NCBI GenBank assembly: GCA_023435265.1
Contig: JAEYRZ010000080.1
Span: 1 to 14,741, forward strand
Reading direction: 5' to 3'
Length of the DNA: 14,741 nt
Source of the DNA: Pseudomonadota bacterium
GTDB taxonomy: Bacteria; Desulfobacterota; Desulfobacteria; Desulfobacterales; Desulfosarcinaceae
This document shows, piece by piece, positions 13,075 to 14,741 of the stretch. How positions within the stretch are numbered: position 1 is the first letter of the stretch; the number at the start of each line of letters is the position of its first letter. A program made the translations under genes and the position numbers. The notes below the pieces were generated by a model. That model was not told the origin of the DNA. It did not search any database and was given only the letters and a program-made list of their open reading frames with translations.

Positions 13075-13141
13075 GGCGTTTTCCAGCGTTGTAGTTCTGA
13101 GTTGCCAAAAACAGAACACTACAAACAGCAAGGAAAACGCC
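13075..13141 (+). promoter_or_regulatory. long hairpin sequestering the ribosome-binding site
   Basis: Outer arms GGCGTTTTCC (13075-13084) and GGAAAACGCC (13132-13141) pair perfectly over 10 bp. Inner arms TTGTAG-TTCTG (13089-13099) and CAGAA-CA-CTACAA (13112-13124) pair over 11 bp with a 2-nt bulge, around a 12-nt loop. The 3' outer arm holds the Shine-Dalgarno AAGGAAAA and ends one base before the ATG at 13142. In mRNA this structure should hide the start site. Such hairpins are known to limit transposase translation in some insertion sequences; here that role is inference. Confidence 0.7.
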
Positions 13142-14713
13142 ATGAAATCGTTTATACAAAAACATGAGAAAGATGTCATGGGCTCTCTTTCAGGATTTGA
13201 TCGCTTAGTCTTCCGTGGAACAATTCGAAGGCTTTCATTTGCTGAAGGGATGTCCATGTATCTGTCCTTTGCCAAGGTGCTCTTGAAAGATTTTGCCAAG
13301 CATGTGCTGGAAGTTACCACTCGCATTAAGGCGGCGTCCCTTGCCTTAGCTGAGCGCACGCAGCGACCAATTAAATATCTGCACTCCAGCCAAGTGCATA
13401 AGGACGAGCTTGCCCGACAGATAGCCGCAAGGGACAACATCAAAGATGGTTTGATCTGTATCCTAACCTGTGTTGAGCCCTGCCAGTCCTTTGAGATTTA
13501 CCGCAACAGAGAGGCGAAAATACTCGAGCTTAAGCCTCGGTTTCGAAAGTGTCTGCACCTTTATCACTATTTCTTTCATCCTGATTTCGGCTTCATGAAT
13601 GCCAGGATCCAAACCTGGTTTCCCCTTACCATTCAGGTGTGCATCAACGGAAGACAGTGGCTTTCGCGCCAGATGGATAATCAAGGCATACGCTATCAGC
13701 AAAGAGGCAACTGTTTTACCTGGATCCAAGACATATTCCGTGCCCAGGAACTGATGGACAGTTGTCTGCGTAACTCATGGCCCCGACTTTTGAATGCAAT
13801 TGCCCAACAACTCAATCCCATACACTGTGAGCTTTTTGGTGATTTTAAACTGCAATACTACTGGTCAGTCCATCAAAGCGAGTGGGCTACTGACATCCTG
13901 TTCAAAGACCCTGAAAAGCTGGCCAAGATTTATCCCCATCTGCTTCAACACGGCATGACTACTTTTGCCAGCCCTGACGTGATGCGCTTTCTCGGACGCA
14001 ACATCCCGATCAACGGAGTCATTCCCGCGGCCTTTAAGGGCGAGGTCGTAACGCATCTTAAAAAACGCCCCGAAGGTATCAGGATCAAGCATTGGCTCGG
14101 CACCAATCACATCAAACTCTACGATAAGCAGGGATCCAATCTTAGGGTGGAGACAACCATCAATGACCCCCACGACTTCAAAGTCTTTCGCCCCAAGCAG
14201 GGTGGCTCCAAAGCAGATCTGGATTGGCGCATACTGCGCAAAGGCGTTGCAGACCTGCACCGCAGAGCCCAGGTCTCAGACTCAGCGAACAAACGTTATC
14301 TAAAGGCTCTTTGCTGTGTAAATGCCACAACCTGCCTTGGCGAGTTCACCGAAAAGCTGTGCCAAGCGACGCACTGGAATGAAAAAAGAGTCAGGGCCTT
14401 GAATCCATACGCTGCCCAAGACTTGGCTCTGTTAAAAGCCGTTGCCCGCGGCGAGTTCACCATCAACGGCTTTCGTAACCGGGACTTGCGCAACATTTTA
14501 TACTCTGCTGATCAGCAACTTACCGATAAGCAGAAACGCTATCAGTCGGCTGCTGTTACAAGAAAAATACGATTACTCAGAGCTCACGGCCTGATCAAAA
14601 AGGTGCCGAAAACGAATCGCTACCTTCTCACCGTCACAGGTTATAAAGCTGTAACGGCGATAATTGCAGCCCTGTATGCAAGCTCTGAAACTTTAATTAA
14701 ATCGGCAGCATGA
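13142..14713 (+). CDS. conserved protein of unknown function, possibly mobile
   Basis: 523 residues from the ATG at 13142, with AAGGAAAA 4-5 nt upstream; a TTG at 13070 precedes the hairpin and lacks a ribosome-binding site. I recall near-identical architecture in many multi-copy hypothetical proteins of deltaproteobacteria, planctomycetes and acidobacteria, but no function or family name. Visible blocks: DVMGSLSGFDRLVFRGT (11-27), ICILTCVEPCQSFEI (105-119), RKCLHLYHYFFHPDFGFM (135-152), FPLTIQVCINGRQWLSRQM (160-178), SEWATDILF (246-254) and IKLYDKQGSNLRVETTIND (324-342). Residues ~445-505 look like a winged helix-turn-helix (AVTRKIRLLRAHGLIKK). It has no signal peptide or membrane helix. The YDK...LRVE block recalls phage and plasmid replication initiators, but I see no definite HUH motif. 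Its low G+C and distinct codon use, against GC-rich neighbours, suggest transfer. A transposase-like, replication or RNA-binding role is possible; none is shown. Confidence 0.85.
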   Translation: MKSFIQKHEKDVMGSLSGFDRLVFRGTIRRLSFAEGMSMYLSFAKVLLKDFAKHVLEVTTRIKAASLALAERTQRPIKYLHSSQVHKDELARQIAARDNIKDGLICILTCVEPCQSFEIYRNREAKILELKPRFRKCLHLYHYFFHPDFGFMNARIQTWFPLTIQVCINGRQWLSRQMDNQGIRYQQRGNCFTWIQDIFRAQELMDSCLRNSWPRLLNAIAQQLNPIHCELFGDFKLQYYWSVHQSEWATDILFKDPEKLAKIYPHLLQHGMTTFASPDVMRFLGRNIPINGVIPAAFKGEVVTHLKKRPEGIRIKHWLGTNHIKLYDKQGSNLRVETTINDPHDFKVFRPKQGGSKADLDWRILRKGVADLHRRAQVSDSANKRYLKALCCVNATTCLGEFTEKLCQATHWNEKRVRALNPYAAQDLALLKAVARGEFTINGFRNRDLRNILYSADQQLTDKQKRYQSAAVTRKIRLLRAHGLIKKVPKTNRYLLTVTGYKAVTAIIAALYASSETLIKSAA

Positions 14714-14741
14714 AGATAAAATCTTTGTCAAAGAACAAGAA

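Noticed and set aside
13070..13141. TTG start 24 codons upstream of the terminal gene
   Set aside because: Translates the hairpin itself and has no ribosome-binding site; ATG 13142 has AAGGAAAA and begins where remembered homologues begin.
12913..14741. Complete insertion sequence
   Set aside because: The gene is suggestive, but no terminal inverted repeats or target duplication could be matched and only 28 bp remain after its stop.
1..14741. CRISPR array, tRNA or rRNA gene
   Set aside because: No regularly spaced direct repeats, cloverleaf-like segments or rRNA signatures were seen on either strand.

Overview
The window reads as a chromosomal nitrogen-assimilation locus from a Gram-negative, GC-rich bacterium, most likely a sulfate-reducing deltaproteobacterium (Desulfobacterota, Desulfobacterales-like). 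That placement is inference. It rests on the GlnD/P-II/GlnA set, the sigma-54 promoters, and a leading gene fragment resembling the long-N-terminus YeiH-type sulfate exporters that I recall from that group. No rRNA or tRNA is present to fix the taxonomy.

Region 1 (1-839) is damaged. The first ~170 codons of a putative YeiH-family transporter gene run straight into the last ~50 codons of a sensor histidine kinase, with the switch at about 672-680. The kinase tail overlaps an intact NtrC-family sigma-54 response regulator (775-2199). Region 2 (2200-4336) holds a hairpin, three copies of a dyad (ATACA-N4-TGTAT), a near-perfect -24/-12 promoter, a first ammonium transporter gene, a shared convergent hairpin, and on the minus strand a small cupredoxin-like lipoprotein. 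Region 3 (4337-10821) is a second regulatory block with two more copies of the same dyad and another -24/-12 promoter, followed by glnD, a second amtB, glnK and glnA, all on the plus strand and ending in a strong hairpin. Region 4 (10822-12912) is a class-II glutamine-amidotransferase asparagine synthetase (asnB). Region 5 (12913-14741) drops visibly in G+C. It carries a 523-residue protein of a family I remember as widespread but cannot name, preceded by a long hairpin whose 3' arm contains its Shine-Dalgarno sequence.

The logic of the central part is clear. The response regulator probably binds the dyads and activates sigma-54 transcription of amtB1 and of the glnD-amtB2-glnK-glnA cluster. 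GlnD would uridylylate GlnK at Tyr51, GlnK would gate AmtB, GlnA would make glutamine, and AsnB would spend it. The points most worth a second look are the dyad/enhancer regulon, the transporter-kinase junction, and the terminal unknown gene with its RBS-masking hairpin. I saw no CRISPR array, tRNA, rRNA or complete insertion sequence.
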